NCBI GenBank assembly: GCA_013407085.1
Contig: JACCGJ010014689.1
Coordinates: 1 to 64,000, forward strand
Length of the DNA: 64,000 bases
Direction of reading: 5' to 3'
Origin: Atriophallophorus winterbourni
Lineage: Eukaryota; Platyhelminthes; Trematoda; Plagiorchiida; Microphallidae
Shown: positions 53,723 through 63,092 of the stretch, piece by piece
Position numbering within the stretch: the first letter of the stretch is position 1
How the letters are laid out: every line of letters begins with the position of its first letter
Program-made: the position numbers and the translations under genes
The notes under the pieces: generated by a model
Databases searched by the model: none
What the model was told of the DNA's origin: nothing
The model's input: the letters and a program-made list of their open reading frames with translations, nothing else

Positions 53723-55483
53723 CGCATTAAGAACTGCGCTCGGTAAATCATTCCAGGCAGAAGGAGTGCGGACTGAGAAAAAGAACTTTCGGCAGTTTAA
53801 CCGACTTGGTAGATGGGCAAGCTTTAAGACATGTCCCCGGGTTCCGGAACTAGGGGCCATCGAAAGCAGTCTGAAGCACGGGTGTTTGGCATTCTTGAGA
53901 ATCAGGAAAACCAAAATCAGATCCCCTCGAATGCGGCGGTAACTCATGGGGAACAAATTAAGTGCCTTCAGGCGATCTTCATAGTTCATCGAACTAAGCC
54001 CTTTGACGATTTTGGTGAATCTCCGTTGAGCTTGTTCCAGGACGTGAATATCGCGCTTTAACCACGGGGACCAGACGGACACGGCGTATTCTAGGTGAGG
54101 TCTGACGTACGCGTGAAGAAGTGAGGGGGAAAGGCTGCGGTCGAAAGAACCAAAGACTCGTTTTAGAAGGCCTACGTTTCGATTCGCGACTAAGGAAGCG
54201 TATGAACAGTGAGCAGAGCACCCGAAGTCACTTTGAACCAGTATACCGAGGTCTTTCTCTTGCATACTTACCGAAACTTCGGTGCCTTCTAGTTGATACC
54301 TAGGTTCACCGGGGTGGCGAATGCGGAGAGATCGGCATTTTCGTGGATTGAAAGGTAGCTGGTTCATAATTGCCCAACTATTAAGTGAGTTGAGGTCCAT
54401 CTGCAATTCGTCACAGTCATTTGGGGAAGAGAGGATTCGCCAGAGTTTGAGATCATCTGCGAACATTAAAAAGGGTGAGTTCACACATGCCCCAATGTCG
54501 TTGATGAACATCAAGAACAAGCGCGGGCGGAGTACAGAACCTTGGGGTAATCCGCATTGTATTGAAAAACAATCAGAAAGTGATTGTCTGACGCGAACGT
54601 GGAGTGTTCTGGTGCGGAGAAATTCGGCTATCCAAGACAAAAGTGGATTACCGATTCCAAGAAGAGCAAGCTTTTGTAGTAAAATAGCGTGGTTTACGCT
54701 ATCAAAAGCTTTGGAGAAATCCAGGTAGATTGCATCAACACCGTAGCCTGCGTCGACAGCTTTGGTCCAGCTGTCCCGGGCCAAAAGCAGGTTTGTCGTA
54801 CAGGAGTGTCCGCAACGAAACCCATGTTGTTCGACAGCGACAGCGTTTTCGTTCTCCATAAAAGTCATCAACTCGTCGGACACGATCGATTCCATGACTT
54901 TAGAAAGCACGGGGAGCAGAGTGACTGGGCGGTAATTTGCAGGATCACTGCGGTTTCCACCTTTATATATCGGGGTTATGATCCCCTGTTTCCAATCTTC
55001 GGGAACATGGGAGATATCGAACAGACGTTGGAAGTACATGGAAAGTGGTTCACAAAGTTGCACAGCAACCGCACGCAATGCTTTCGGTGTAATCCGGTCT
55101 ACTCCAGGTGATGAATTTTCACGGAGCTGCATGATCTTTTTATATACACGTTCAGCGGTGAACAGAATAGTAGAGAGTCTAGGTGGGGGTGGGGTGATAT
55201 TCAACGAAGATGGTTGGCAATTCTGGAATACCGGCATGTAGTGATCCTTCAGTGTATTTGCGGCTTCCATAGAAGTCGATGTGGAGCCGCCTTCAATTTT
55301 CAGTGGGGGGATTCCAGTTTTCACTTTTCTTTTGTCATTTATATGACGGTATAGCAGTTTTCGGTTGTTCAGAAACCGTGCAGTTAACTTGTTATGGTAA
55401 TCCAGCTTATCTTGACGCACTAGAGACGTACAGTGGTTGCGTAATTGTCGATATGCTTCCCAATTTCGCGCACACTCTTCCAT
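51056..55483 (-). CDS. Fused RT-endonuclease-RT open frame (elements A and B)
   Basis: A single 1475-codon open frame made of two retrotransposons. Part 1 (55483-about 53723) is the RT of element A: SSPGVDRITPKAL, NYRPVTLLPVLSKVMESI, HGFRCGHSCTTNLLLARDSW, YLDFSKAFDSVNH, GLPQGSVLRPRLF, MFADDLKLWRIL and SAWNDLPSAVLNAE. Part 2 is element B: LTLPNMSLLRRDRATRGGG, LIMGDFNCPRF, SILDFIITNEEL, LGHSDHVVLTF, SSSGLDGIHPKIL, FLDFSKAFDRVHH, GLPQGSVLGPRLF, LLFADDVKLWRSL and CSPWNALPCKLFES. Both FADD boxes are intact. Part 2 lacks the first 40 or so endonuclease residues. The frame starts mid-linker, because element A's own endonuclease is in another frame (55420-56412). Whether it is ever translated is unknown. 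Confidence 0.88.
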   Translation of the reverse strand: MEECARNWEAYRQLRNHCTSLVRQDKLDYHNKLTARFLNNRKLLYRHINDKRKVKTGIPPLKIEGGSTSTSMEAANTLKDHYMPVFQNCQPSSLNITPPPPRLSTILFTAERVYKKIMQLRENSSPGVDRITPKALRAVAVQLCEPLSMYFQRLFDISHVPEDWKQGIITPIYKGGNRSDPANYRPVTLLPVLSKVMESIVSDELMTFMENENAVAVEQHGFRCGHSCTTNLLLARDSWTKAVDAGYGVDAIYLDFSKAFDSVNHAILLQKLALLGIGNPLLSWIAEFLRTRTLHVRVRQSLSDCFSIQCGLPQGSVLRPRLFLMFINDIGACVNSPFLMFADDLKLWRILSSPNDCDELQMDLNSLNSWAIMNQLPFNPRKCRSLRIRHPGEPRYQLEGTEVSVSMQEKDLGILVQSDFGCSAHCSYASLVANRNVGLLKRVFGSFDRSLSPSLLHAYVRPHLEYAVSVWSPWLKRDIHVLEQAQRRFTKIVKGLSSMNYEDRLKALNLFPMSYRRIRGDLILVFLILKNAKHPCFRLLSMAPSSGTRGHVLKLAHLPSRLNCRKFFFSVRTPSAWNDLPSAVLNAELTLPNMSLLRRDRATRGGGVLLYYHESLRCEPLSDPALCDSDVLWCQISLKQDSLLLIAVVYRPPSSHAQLDSFLISSLRHALNKRFSHILIMGDFNCPRFCEDLVSQPFAAELSDLLADYPLYNHVREATRFRDMNAPSILDFIITNEELMIENLSFTPPLGHSDHVVLTFTFVTFMDHFNETRPQTRWITDIGLFHELVAANSWDFLMSDKIDVAWTTFLTHWHALLRAASHEKPFHHKKPGSFLRSRTKKAIAQRNLAWRCYRTGRNKNDWENYRSLRNYCTYLSRQDKTQYELHISNKFMENPKSLFHLVNQRRVVKLGIPSLVSAHGLTSTALEAATVLSQQYAPIFNPTYPAKLTHFSFPSRDVQEMPEIKFTPEAVHRKILCLRQYSSSGLDGIHPKILKVAAAHISPLLATYFQRCLDSATIPQAWKEGVVSPIFKGGSRSDPANYRPIVLLSVISKVMESIVSDRIVSHFETNRILIKQQHGFRAKRSCTSNLLLARDEWTKAVDEGTGVDAIFLDFSKAFDRVHHDILLLKLASYGVGSSLVSWMKYFLCDRSLCVRVRDCYSAPFPIKCGLPQGSVLGPRLFIIFINDIGQDIESPFLLFADDVKLWRSLKSSDDSRVLQDDLDRLHCWSSRNYLPFNASKCSVLPIRHSACFTYRLGQTTLQRVRQEKDLGLIIQQDLGCTEQCERAAAAANRNTGLLRRALGKFDRFLFPTLLNIYIRPHLEYAVQAWRPWLCKDMSLLENAQRRATKLVRGMRHLPYEERLRRLNTYSVTYRLLRGDMILTYRILSDPSHPCSSLLVPSISTNLRGHGLKLLHQQSRLECRRRFFSVRVCSPWNALPCKLFESASFGSFKGLLDSHLHEISHSQDTNTPSWQR

Positions 55484-56412
55484 CGGAACTTACTCCAAGC
55501 AGCGTTTCTGCAGCAGATCCACTTACGAGTTCTACTACGAATGAAAGTACGTAGGATACGTCGTTTGTCTGTTTTGGAAGTCGATGATTGTTGCAGGAGA
55601 CAGTGCCACTGGGAGACAAATCTGGACCAGGTGAGCTCAGGATCGCCATTTAACATGAAGTTGAAATTGTTAGCAGTGACAATTTCTTGAAACGCCTTGT
55701 AGTCCGTAACTACCCGTAACAGGGGTACCTCCTCGTCAAGGAATTCGGCGTAAGAAACGAAAAATGTCAGGACGACGTGGTCGCTCTTCCCTAAGGGCGG
55801 TTCATAATGAATTTCTTCTACCATCAGTTCCTCGTTAGTCAGCACTAGATCGAGTAAAGATGGACAATCGCCACTCCGAAAGCGTGTAGCAACATTAACG
55901 TGGTTGTACAAAGGATGACTGCTGATGAAATCATCCAGATCCGCAGCAAACGTATTTGGGCTGGGTTCGCCGACGACTTCAGGAGAGTTAAAATCCCCCA
56001 TCAGCAATGCGTGCGAGTGGGGTAGTGATAAGGCGAAGCGAATGGATGCAATAATGACATCATCAATGAGGCGTTGAGTATTCGGTGGACGATATATTAC
56101 CGCAACAATTGCACAGTCCCTATTTTTAAGTTGCAAGCGACACCAAAGTGAGTCCACCATGCTAAGTTGCTCTTGCAGGAGAACCTCACAAGAAAGACGT
56201 GAATTATAGTATAGAAGAACACCGCCCCCTTTAGTTGGACGATCGTACCTGAGAATGGACATATCATTTAGAGAAACCTCGGCATCAGTGATCGAAGAGC
56301 TTAGCCACGTTTCGGATACAGCTATTATGTCAAAATGACGAGCAGCATGCCTCAAGCGAAGTTCGGCAAGTTTGCTGAGTAAACCCTGCGCGTTCGTGTA
56401 GAGACAGTTCAA
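55420..56412 (-). pseudogene. Element A endonuclease (ORF2 N-part), frameshifted from its RT
   Basis: MNCLYTNAQGLLSKLAELRL, IIAVSETWLSSSITDAEVSL, RPTKGGGVLLYY, VAVIYRPPNT, LLMGDFNSPEVV, PSLLDLVLTNEELMVEEI and PLGKSDHVVLTFFV: a complete AP-type endonuclease. Near 55470 the linker (RKWICCRNAAWSKF) changes frame by one base relative to the RT that follows, so EN and RT of element A are no longer in one frame. Confidence 0.85.
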
Positions 56413-56456
56413 GCCCTCACGCGTAAGGTTAGGAGCAGCATCATTTATACGAATAT

Positions 56457-57837
56457 CTAGACCGCCGATCCCGTTTGGATCGGCTCTTGTGAGTTTTTTT
56501 GGTTCGTCGAGTCCGTCTGCACCATATTCGTTTCGGTTAATGGAAGCGGTGGCGTCAATCGCGGTTTACTGTTAATCCGCTTTTCCAGGGCCGAGCGAAG
56601 ACGAACTTCTGCTGGAGCACAATGCCTTTGTCGATACCATTGTTGCAAAGCGTCATTCACCATAGATTCAGATTGAAAGGTGACCTTAAGTATGCGAGGA
56701 CCAGATCCTTTGTAGCTGGGAGAAGCTGGCAAACACTTCAGGGAAGTAGTTAAGGTATCGGTAATTTTACTCAATTGCTGTAAGAAGCGCCACTGTTCGC
56801 AATCATTAGTGGTGTTTTTGTTAGCATCACTATCATTCAGTTCAGGAACGCCATGAACAAAGATGCTTTTTTGTCACTTTCGTGTTTCCAATCGTAATTC
56901 TCTTGCTTTTTCGCTTGCCTATCTGCCCATGATATATCGGGGAATATACGGATGGGGGACGAGCTGTTTCGAAGCATGTAAGCGGATAGAAAAACGGATT
57001 CAACATCTGCTAACGATTTTAACACGATGCGCAACAATCTTGGCTCACCAACGTGTGCCGATTTCTGGTGTCTTGACAAGCGGACCATGCTAGCCGGTTC
57101 TATGTTAAGGCCTAACTCTTGACACTGCCTTTTCCTTGTTGCACATCTTCAGATTGACACGTTATAAAACTGGGTGAATCTGTCTCAGGAACATTGGAGC
57201 AAATCACGGTAAGTGCCTCCGCTCGTGCTACCGAAACCTTCGACGTCACTGCCATGGGACTAGAAGAAGCTCGCGCGGTCAGAGCATTATTGATGCTTGT
57301 GCCGTTTAGCGGTTTGGGTCTGCCAGCGACAACACTAGATTGCTTTGTGCTGATCTTTTGTTGTACATGGATGAGATGGGCCTGCGTGACGGGGGGTTCA
57401 ACTACTGACTTCTGTGCTGGTGGAAGTGATGTAACAACAGCGAGGCTTGAAGTAGTATGCTGTTCGTTAAACATATTTTCAAGTTTATGAAGACGGCCTT
57501 CGAGGGTAATTATAGTCTTGGACTGTTGATCTATCATATGCAGTAGACTTCGAGCCATAGGGAGATTAGTGCACGCGCTACAAAACCAAGGTTTGGTGGA
57601 ATTAGAGCTATGTTCAGCCAAAACCGTTGCGGTTAAACCTGAGCAGCGTGAATGATACCATACGGAGCAGTTTGTGCATTCTATTCCTTCGAGAACAGTA
57701 GTAGAACACTTAGGATTTCCACAGGAACTATTCGATTCAACCGTAGGACGGCTTTTACCGGTTGTTGTACACTCACCGGATCCTCGAGTATTCTTAGCGT
57801 TAGAACAAAGTTTTGTTTTTGATTTAACAACAACCAT
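56457..57837 (-). pseudogene. Element A ORF1 with PHD-like finger, in three frames
   Basis: From MVVVKSKTKLCSNAKNTRGS: a finger of CGNPKCSTTV, CTNCSVWYHSRCSGL and WFCSACTNLP, then a coiled segment (MIDQQSKTIITLEGRLHKLE). The frame ends at 57112; the next parts follow in two other frames: RLSRHQKSAHVGEPRLLRIV...RIFPDISWADRQ (57088-56837) and SKITDTLTTSLKCLP...GSGPRILKVTF (56774-56457). Hence ORF1 has at least two frameshifts. The same layout is seen in family IV ORF1. Confidence 0.78.
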
Positions 57838-57889
57838 GATGACAAAAGCAGAATAAAAATAGAAATCTGTCACGAGCGATGATGACGGG

Positions 57890-58790
57890 GCAGAAATAAC
57901 CGAAAGGGGTAGTGCGTTCCAAGCACGAAGAATCCGGACGGCAAAGGACTATCTGCGGCAGTCCAATCTATTATGCAGATGAGCTAACTTCAAGTGATGA
58001 CCACGATTTGCTGAGTATGGGGCCATTTTAAGCATACCCCTACATGGGTGAGTTTCTTCCGTCAATATCCGATACGCAATGATCAGATCGCCTCGGATAC
58101 GACGATAGTTTGTAGAGAATAATTGTAGAGTCGTAAGACGTTCCTCATAGCTGACGGAGCTAAGCCCCTTGACAAGCTTCGTAGAACGTCTCTGCGGCTG
58201 TTCTAGGGCGTGCTGGTCACGTTTCAACCATGGGTTTCAGACGGAGACAGCATACTCCAAGTGTGGCCTGATGTACGCCTGAAGAAGAAACGGGAAGAGA
58301 CGTGGATCGATTGTTCCGAACGCATGTTTTAAAAGCCCAACGTTTCTATTTGCCACGGTTGAAGCTCTACTACACTGAGTAGAGCAGCCCAAGTCATTTT
58401 GTATAATCACCCCTAGATCTTTTTATTGCATCGTGACAGCGAGCATCTTGCCACCCAGATTATAGCCAGGGTCGCCAGGAAGACGAATGCGTAATGCGTG
58501 GCATTTGTCAGTGTTGAATGGTATGCGATTGATCGTAGACCATGCGTGTAATGAGTCCAGGTCGAATTGAAGTTTCCTTGTATCGCTGGGTGAGTTGATG
58601 ACCCGCCAAATCTTGATATCATCCGCGAAAAGGAGAAATGGTGATTCGACGTACCCACCAATGTCGTTGATAAATATCAAAAATAAACGCGGGCCAAGAA
58701 CGGACCCCTGAGGTACTCCGCACTGAATTGGGAATGGCTCTGAAAGGGTCTGTCTAACACGCACCCGAAGGTTTCGCGAACGTAGTTGGC
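57890..58790 (-). pseudogene. Element C RT fragment, joined to element A ORF1
   Basis: RNLRVRVRQTLSEPFPIQCG, GVPQGSVLGPRLFLIFINDI, LLFADDIKIWRVI, ALEQPQRRSTKLVKGLSSVS, YRRIRGDLIIAYRIL, LHNRLDCRR-stop, then SFAVRILRAWNALPLSVISA. That last stretch stays open into VTDFYFYSAFVIMVVVKSK, the start of element A ORF1. Element C therefore lacks its own 3' UTR and tail. Confidence 0.78.
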
Positions 58791-58960
58791 GGCAGTTCAG
58801 TTGCACAGGACAGTGGATGTTGTTCCAGTCGTAGCAAGTAAAACGGAAATGCCTGGCCTTACTGCTCACGATCTGATCCAACAGATTAATTGGATACTCT
58901 TCTTCATCCCCTGGACAAGTGTAGTAACTTTGTTACTCAACAATCGGTAGGATTCCCAGG
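58790..58960 (-). mobile_element. Family II 3' end fused upstream of element C
   Basis: On + ggcagttcagttgcacaggacagtggatg, like the family II 3' ends at 28785 and 42640 (cagtt(t/g)(g)cgcaggaca). It abuts the RT of element C at about 58790, so the minus-strand order is family II 3' UTR, then family I RT. A chimeric junction. Confidence 0.6.
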
Positions 58961-59004
58961 GTTCCGGGGTTGCCTGCATTATGTCTTCTACACCCGCAGT
59001 TTCT

Positions 59005-59235
59005 CACGGATGTGCATTCGTACAGTACTTCTGTGCTGTGCGGCTAACACCGTGCTAGATTGATTGGCCACCGGTAGTGAGCTGCATGCTGAAACACGCT
59101 GGAGTCTCACTACCATCTTTATTGTCTATTTTGCATATCTGCCTAGGCCTGGGCAACCTGGCAGTAATATCGCCCACGTGCAGTCTCTGACTGTGCGGCA
59201 CTTTGCCTGGATCAGGCTTGTGGTTTCATACAGTT
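59005..59235 (+). repeat. SINE-X copy
   Basis: tcacggatgtgcattcgtac to ttgcctggatcaggcttgtg, well preserved. Confidence 0.85.
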
Positions 59236-59659
59236 TCTCATCTCTATCTATTCCCGTGTTCTACTCCGGATCGCGAATTTGAATCTTTTTTTCTGTTTTT
59301 ATGCAACATATTTAGAGTGGAGTTCTATTTTTTTAGTAAATTTTTTGAAATATCGATGAACAGCATTGCTAGACATCAGTGTTAATCGGTGCCCAGTCGG
59401 TGACTTCTTGAAGCGACCTTATCGATTTTTCTTATTCTTTTCTGAGCGTCACTAGCTCTTCGGGTTTCAGATATATGGTCGAAAATAATGACTGCACACT
59501 CTCCAAGAGGTACTTCACAACGGATATCCTCGATGACATTTTACTCGCTGACGATGTTTCTGCCTCTGAAGCGAATGCTGCTTGAGATGTGGTAAAATAA
59601 AGGAATTTCCTTGAACATTTCTTAGAATAGATGATCTAGAGAATTCACCAGTTAAATAT

Positions 59660-59990
59660 CGGTTTTTAGTAAATTCGGGAGATTAAAGTCACCCATGATC
59701 AGGACATTGTTTTGATATCTGGAAACAACCAGCTGAGTTTTCTCAAATAAAGTAGCAATGTATGCTTCGTCTGCTGACGGTAGTCGGTATATCATACCAA
59801 CAACAGTTGTCACGTGTTGCTAATTCAAGTGAACACCAATTGTGTCTTCCATTATCAAATCGTTGTCCTTGATTTCTTTGAACGTGTAGTGTTGATCATA
59901 GTAAATAGCAACATCTCCTCCTCCACAGTCCGTACGATCACGATGAAAACTAAACATGTTTAGAATGGAAATTTCCTCCTTGACTTACTT
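59660..59990 (-). pseudogene. Non-LTR endonuclease relict
   Basis: Minus strand, with breaks: EISILNMFSFHRDRTDCGGG, VAIYYDQHYTFKEIKDNDLI, MIYRLPSADEAYIATLF and NVLIMGDFNLPEFTKN. The GDFN motif is intact. No RT follows; the neighbouring DNA to 59245 has no further recognisable part. Confidence 0.7.
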
Positions 59991-60469
59991 CAGTTTAGAT
60001 TCAAACCGTGCTGAGAGCTTTTCTCGAAATTCGTTGCAAAAGTACATATTTTCTTAAGCCTATTCTAAATTATCTCGAAGGTTTCAATTACATAACCTCT
60101 TGGTTATTGACGTCTAAAAGGGGAGTACCTAAACAAATCAAGCGGACGGTGTATGGTTTCCTTCGCTTACTCTCAATCATGTAAGCTGCGAGGCTATGGG
60201 AGCACTATGATTGGAGACAATTTTCTATATGTGGACGAACTAATTCCTTATAGAGCAATAGTGATACATAAGGTTTCTTGCCTTAACAGCTAAACCGACT
60301 GAATTATGGGCTACCCGTTTCCTTCGTAATGGTCCGATAAATCACATTATGCAATGATTTCATACTCAGTGATGTTACTCAAAATGGTGATAGTAGTAGT
60401 CTTGTAAGTATTTTATTTGAATATTTGATCGATCTTGTAGGTAATCATGTGGCCTGGCGAGGAAAGTGA

Positions 60470-60640
60470 AAGCAGCGAGGAAGCTGTCACGCTGATGTAG
60501 CTCTATCGATTCATTAAATGCGCCTTTGATTCGAGCGGTAGGCACCTCGAACCGGTGTGCCTGTGCTTAATCTACTGGTTCAGTAGCCTTTCAAGTCCCA
60601 CCTTTCTCCATTTCTTTGGGATTGTATCGTGTCATGGTAG
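60470..60640 (+). repeat. RTE-type 3'-end repeat, diverged
   Basis: gcgaggaagctgtcacgctg, ctctatcgattcattaaatg and caagtcccacctttctccat, matching 23750-23930. A SINE-X copy begins at 60652, directly after it, and the RTE sequence (gtcatggtagtatggaagttaag) resumes at 60893, so SINE-X is inserted in it. Confidence 0.7.
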
Positions 60641-60651
60641 TATATGGTATG

Positions 60652-60895
60652 ATGGTATGAAAGCACAAGCCTGATCCAGGCAAAGTGCCGCACAGTCAGA
60701 GACTGTACGTGGGCTAAGATACTGTCAGCTTTCCCAGACCTAGAAAGATATGTGGGGGAATAGAAATAGAAGTGAGACTCCAGCGTGTTTCAGCATGCAG
60801 CTCACTACCGTTGGCCAATCAATTTAGCACGATGTTAGCCGCACAGCACAGAAATGCTGCACGATTGCGCATCCGTGCAACGATTGCACATCCGT
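60652..60895 (-). repeat. SINE-X copy inserted in an RTE-type repeat
   Basis: gtatgaaagcacaagcctga to acgattgcgcatccgtgc, with a duplicated 5' end (gattgcgcatccgtgcaacgattgcacatccg). The flanks tcatggtagtat (left) and tcatggtagtat (right) are identical, about 12 bp: a target-site duplication. Confidence 0.8.
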
Positions 60896-61369
60896 CATGG
60901 TAGTATGGAAGTTAAGTATTAGATATTTTTACTGGTGGGACACTCCGTGATAATGATAGTAATAGGTAATTGGCTTGGTCGTCGAACTTATAGTCTAGAT
61001 AATATGTAGCATATGTTTGGCTTTCCTGGTGATTTCATTTAAAACTGCAACTCTTAGATTGTGTAAAACCAAGCTGGCGAATATATTTTGCTGACACCGC
61101 AACTTGGCTAGATAGCTTTAGTTTATACTGTTCCCACTTAAGTTGACCATCACCAATACTCATCTCTTAAACGTCTTAGTCATTTAATAGTTCAAAACGG
61201 AGCTTCTAACCGGCTATCTGTCTCATCACTTTTAAGCTGACCGTTAATTTCTTTTTGCATTTTAATTAGTGCATAATATTGCGCAGGCACAGAATAAATA
61301 AAGATCGCATGGTAAGCGCTTGATTGCTTGCGCTCATCAACGTCCGAAATTTACATCGTCATCACAGAC

Positions 61370-61540
61370 AGCATACACCGGTAGCATGTACCGAATGCCT
61401 AACTGCCGTACAACCATAAAAAAGTAAAACCCTAAAATATTGGAGGGGTAGGATTTAGAAAGTTACGGATACTATAGAAGAGAAAACAAATAAACTAGGA
61501 TGAGGTGCTTACACCTCTAATGGATCAGGCATTCAATCAA
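61370..61540 (-). repeat. RTE-type 3'-end repeat, solo copy
   Basis: The complement reads gaggtgtaagcacctcatcc...cattcggtacatgctaccgg...tgtctgtgatgacgatg, the same 3' unit as 17005-17190 and 23815-23965. Confidence 0.75.
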
Positions 61541-61716
61541 GCTTCGTGAACGAGTAGAATGTAGCAAGATAGTAGACCATCCGAAATTTACTTTAGTAGA
61601 TGTAATTGCTCTTGCGTTTAATGATTTTAAATGAACCATACATGAAAATTTGGATTTTTCTCATCTCTTTTCAGACCATTTTTATGATTTTACGTTAACC
61701 ATTCTCTTTTACAGTC
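61541..61716 (+). promoter_or_regulatory. PDCL upstream region with two splice-acceptor-like sites
   Basis: ctcatctcttttcag (ends 61674) and ccattctcttttacag (ends 61714) precede the ATG; the nearer leaves only two bases, tc, before the start codon. Such an acceptor just ahead of the ATG fits either a 5' UTR intron or spliced-leader addition, which is known in flatworms. Confidence 0.5.
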
Positions 61717-62489
61717 ATGTCACTTGGCTTTGATGATAAATTACTGGGCGAGAAGGTCGACAACTATTGTAGCAGCAGCGAATGTGATGATTCGGACAAT
61801 GATACAGATAATTGCGACGCTCCTGTAGTTTCGTCTTTCTCGTCACAACAACTCCCACCCACATCTTCCGGAGCTCAGGTAACCTATCTATCTATATTTT
61901 TTTACATATTTGCAGACTGGTCCAAAAGGGGTTATTGCAGATTACAACCAATTTAAGCGCCTAGAAAGCTTGCGCAAACTAGAGAAAGAGGCAGAATTGC
62001 TTAAATTAGCGGAAAAGAATAGCTTTACATCGAAATCATACGTTTGTTACGATTACATTTAAAAACGATACCTAGCGTGAAGAGCAACTTGCTCGGTCTC
62101 GTGAAGAACGTATAACGGACGCAATTGATGCCTTGGATGAGGACGATGAATTTTTGAAGCAATATCGACAAAATCGCATGCGGGAATTAATGACGTCTCT
62201 GGAACTTCTGTATGATTTTGTGTTTCTCATTTTCTTTGGTAGCCCAGCTTTTGGCGAAGTTCACAATCTGACTGGTGCGAACTTTGTGCATGAAATCGAT
62301 TCAACCCATCCGGGCGTGACTGTCATTGTTCATATATATGAGTTGGTAATTCTATGCTTATCAATTAACATGTAGAACAATCCTAGTTGCAAAAAAATTA
62401 ATTCTTATTTCGACGAGCTATGCAGAACATATTCTCACGTGAAATTTTGCAGAATCCGGGCCTCTGAAGCACTATTAAGCTACAATTTT
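61717..62489 (+). CDS. PDCL: Phosducin-like protein, 5' five coding exons (3'-partial)
   Basis: Exons 61717-61878, 61916-62041, 62076-62209, 62243-62345 and 62376-62489; all phases join, giving 213 codons. Introns are 37, 34, 33 and 30 nt. Phosducin-like proteins bind G-protein beta-gamma and act with the CCT chaperonin in its assembly. The start FDDKLLGEKVDNYCSSSE and the block TGPKGVIADYNQFKRLE match PDCL helix 1 (DDKLLGEKL, TGPKGVINDWRRFK). FLKQYRQNRMRELM follows, and the thioredoxin-like domain begins VTVIVHIYELNNPSCKKINS...SHVKFCRIRAS. The donor ttt|gtaagt at 62490 leads to remaining exons (NALPALLIYKGG-type segment) not found before 64000. Confidence 0.9.
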
Positions 62490-62572
62490 GTAAGTTCTTT
62501 TACACTGTGTTCATTATGTATGATTTCTATTCACTGGTTCACCTTATTGCTCCATCAATTTTGTATGTGCTG

Positions 62573-62778
62573 GCACGGATGTGCGGCTAACATCGTGCTA
62601 AATTGATTGGCCACCGGAAGTGAGCTGTATGCTGAAACAGGCTGGAGTCTCACTATCATTTCCTGTTCTTTTTTCTTCCTCATATCTTTCTAGGCCTGGG
62701 CAACCTGACAGTATCTTAGCCCACGTGCAGTCTCTGACGGTGCGGCACTTTGCCTGGATCAGGTTTGTGCTTTCATTC
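62573..62778 (+). repeat. SINE-X copy in the PDCL intron
   Basis: gcacggatgtgcggctaaca to atcaggtttgtgctttcatt. The first 40 bases are shortened relative to the full copy. Confidence 0.8.
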
Positions 62779-63092
62779 CAGAATTCGCTATGGTGGTGGT
62801 TCAACAATGCATTCTGTGTCAAAGCTAAAAAACATGAAATAGCAACATCTGTAAGCATCAGTCAACGATTCTTATCTTACCATGGCCGTGTAAATTATTG
62901 GGTTCGGCTGAAATTCGTATGACCACAACTGCTTTTGTTTTTACACTGAGGTTTAACGCACGACTGCAGCCGCTGTCTCAATATATATGGTTGCAATAAA
63001 GCTTGTGACCGCTAGCAATGTTGTATTATTAGATTGCACTCAGTCTGCTTGCCCAAAACTTATTTAATGGAACATTGGAGACGGTAACAATT

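Noticed and set aside
51249..55111. Several 60-140-codon ORFs on both strands (for example 54689-55111, 54321-54728, 51249-51806)
   Set aside because: Shadows of the long RT-EN-RT frame in other frames; GC content of the RT keeps stops rare.
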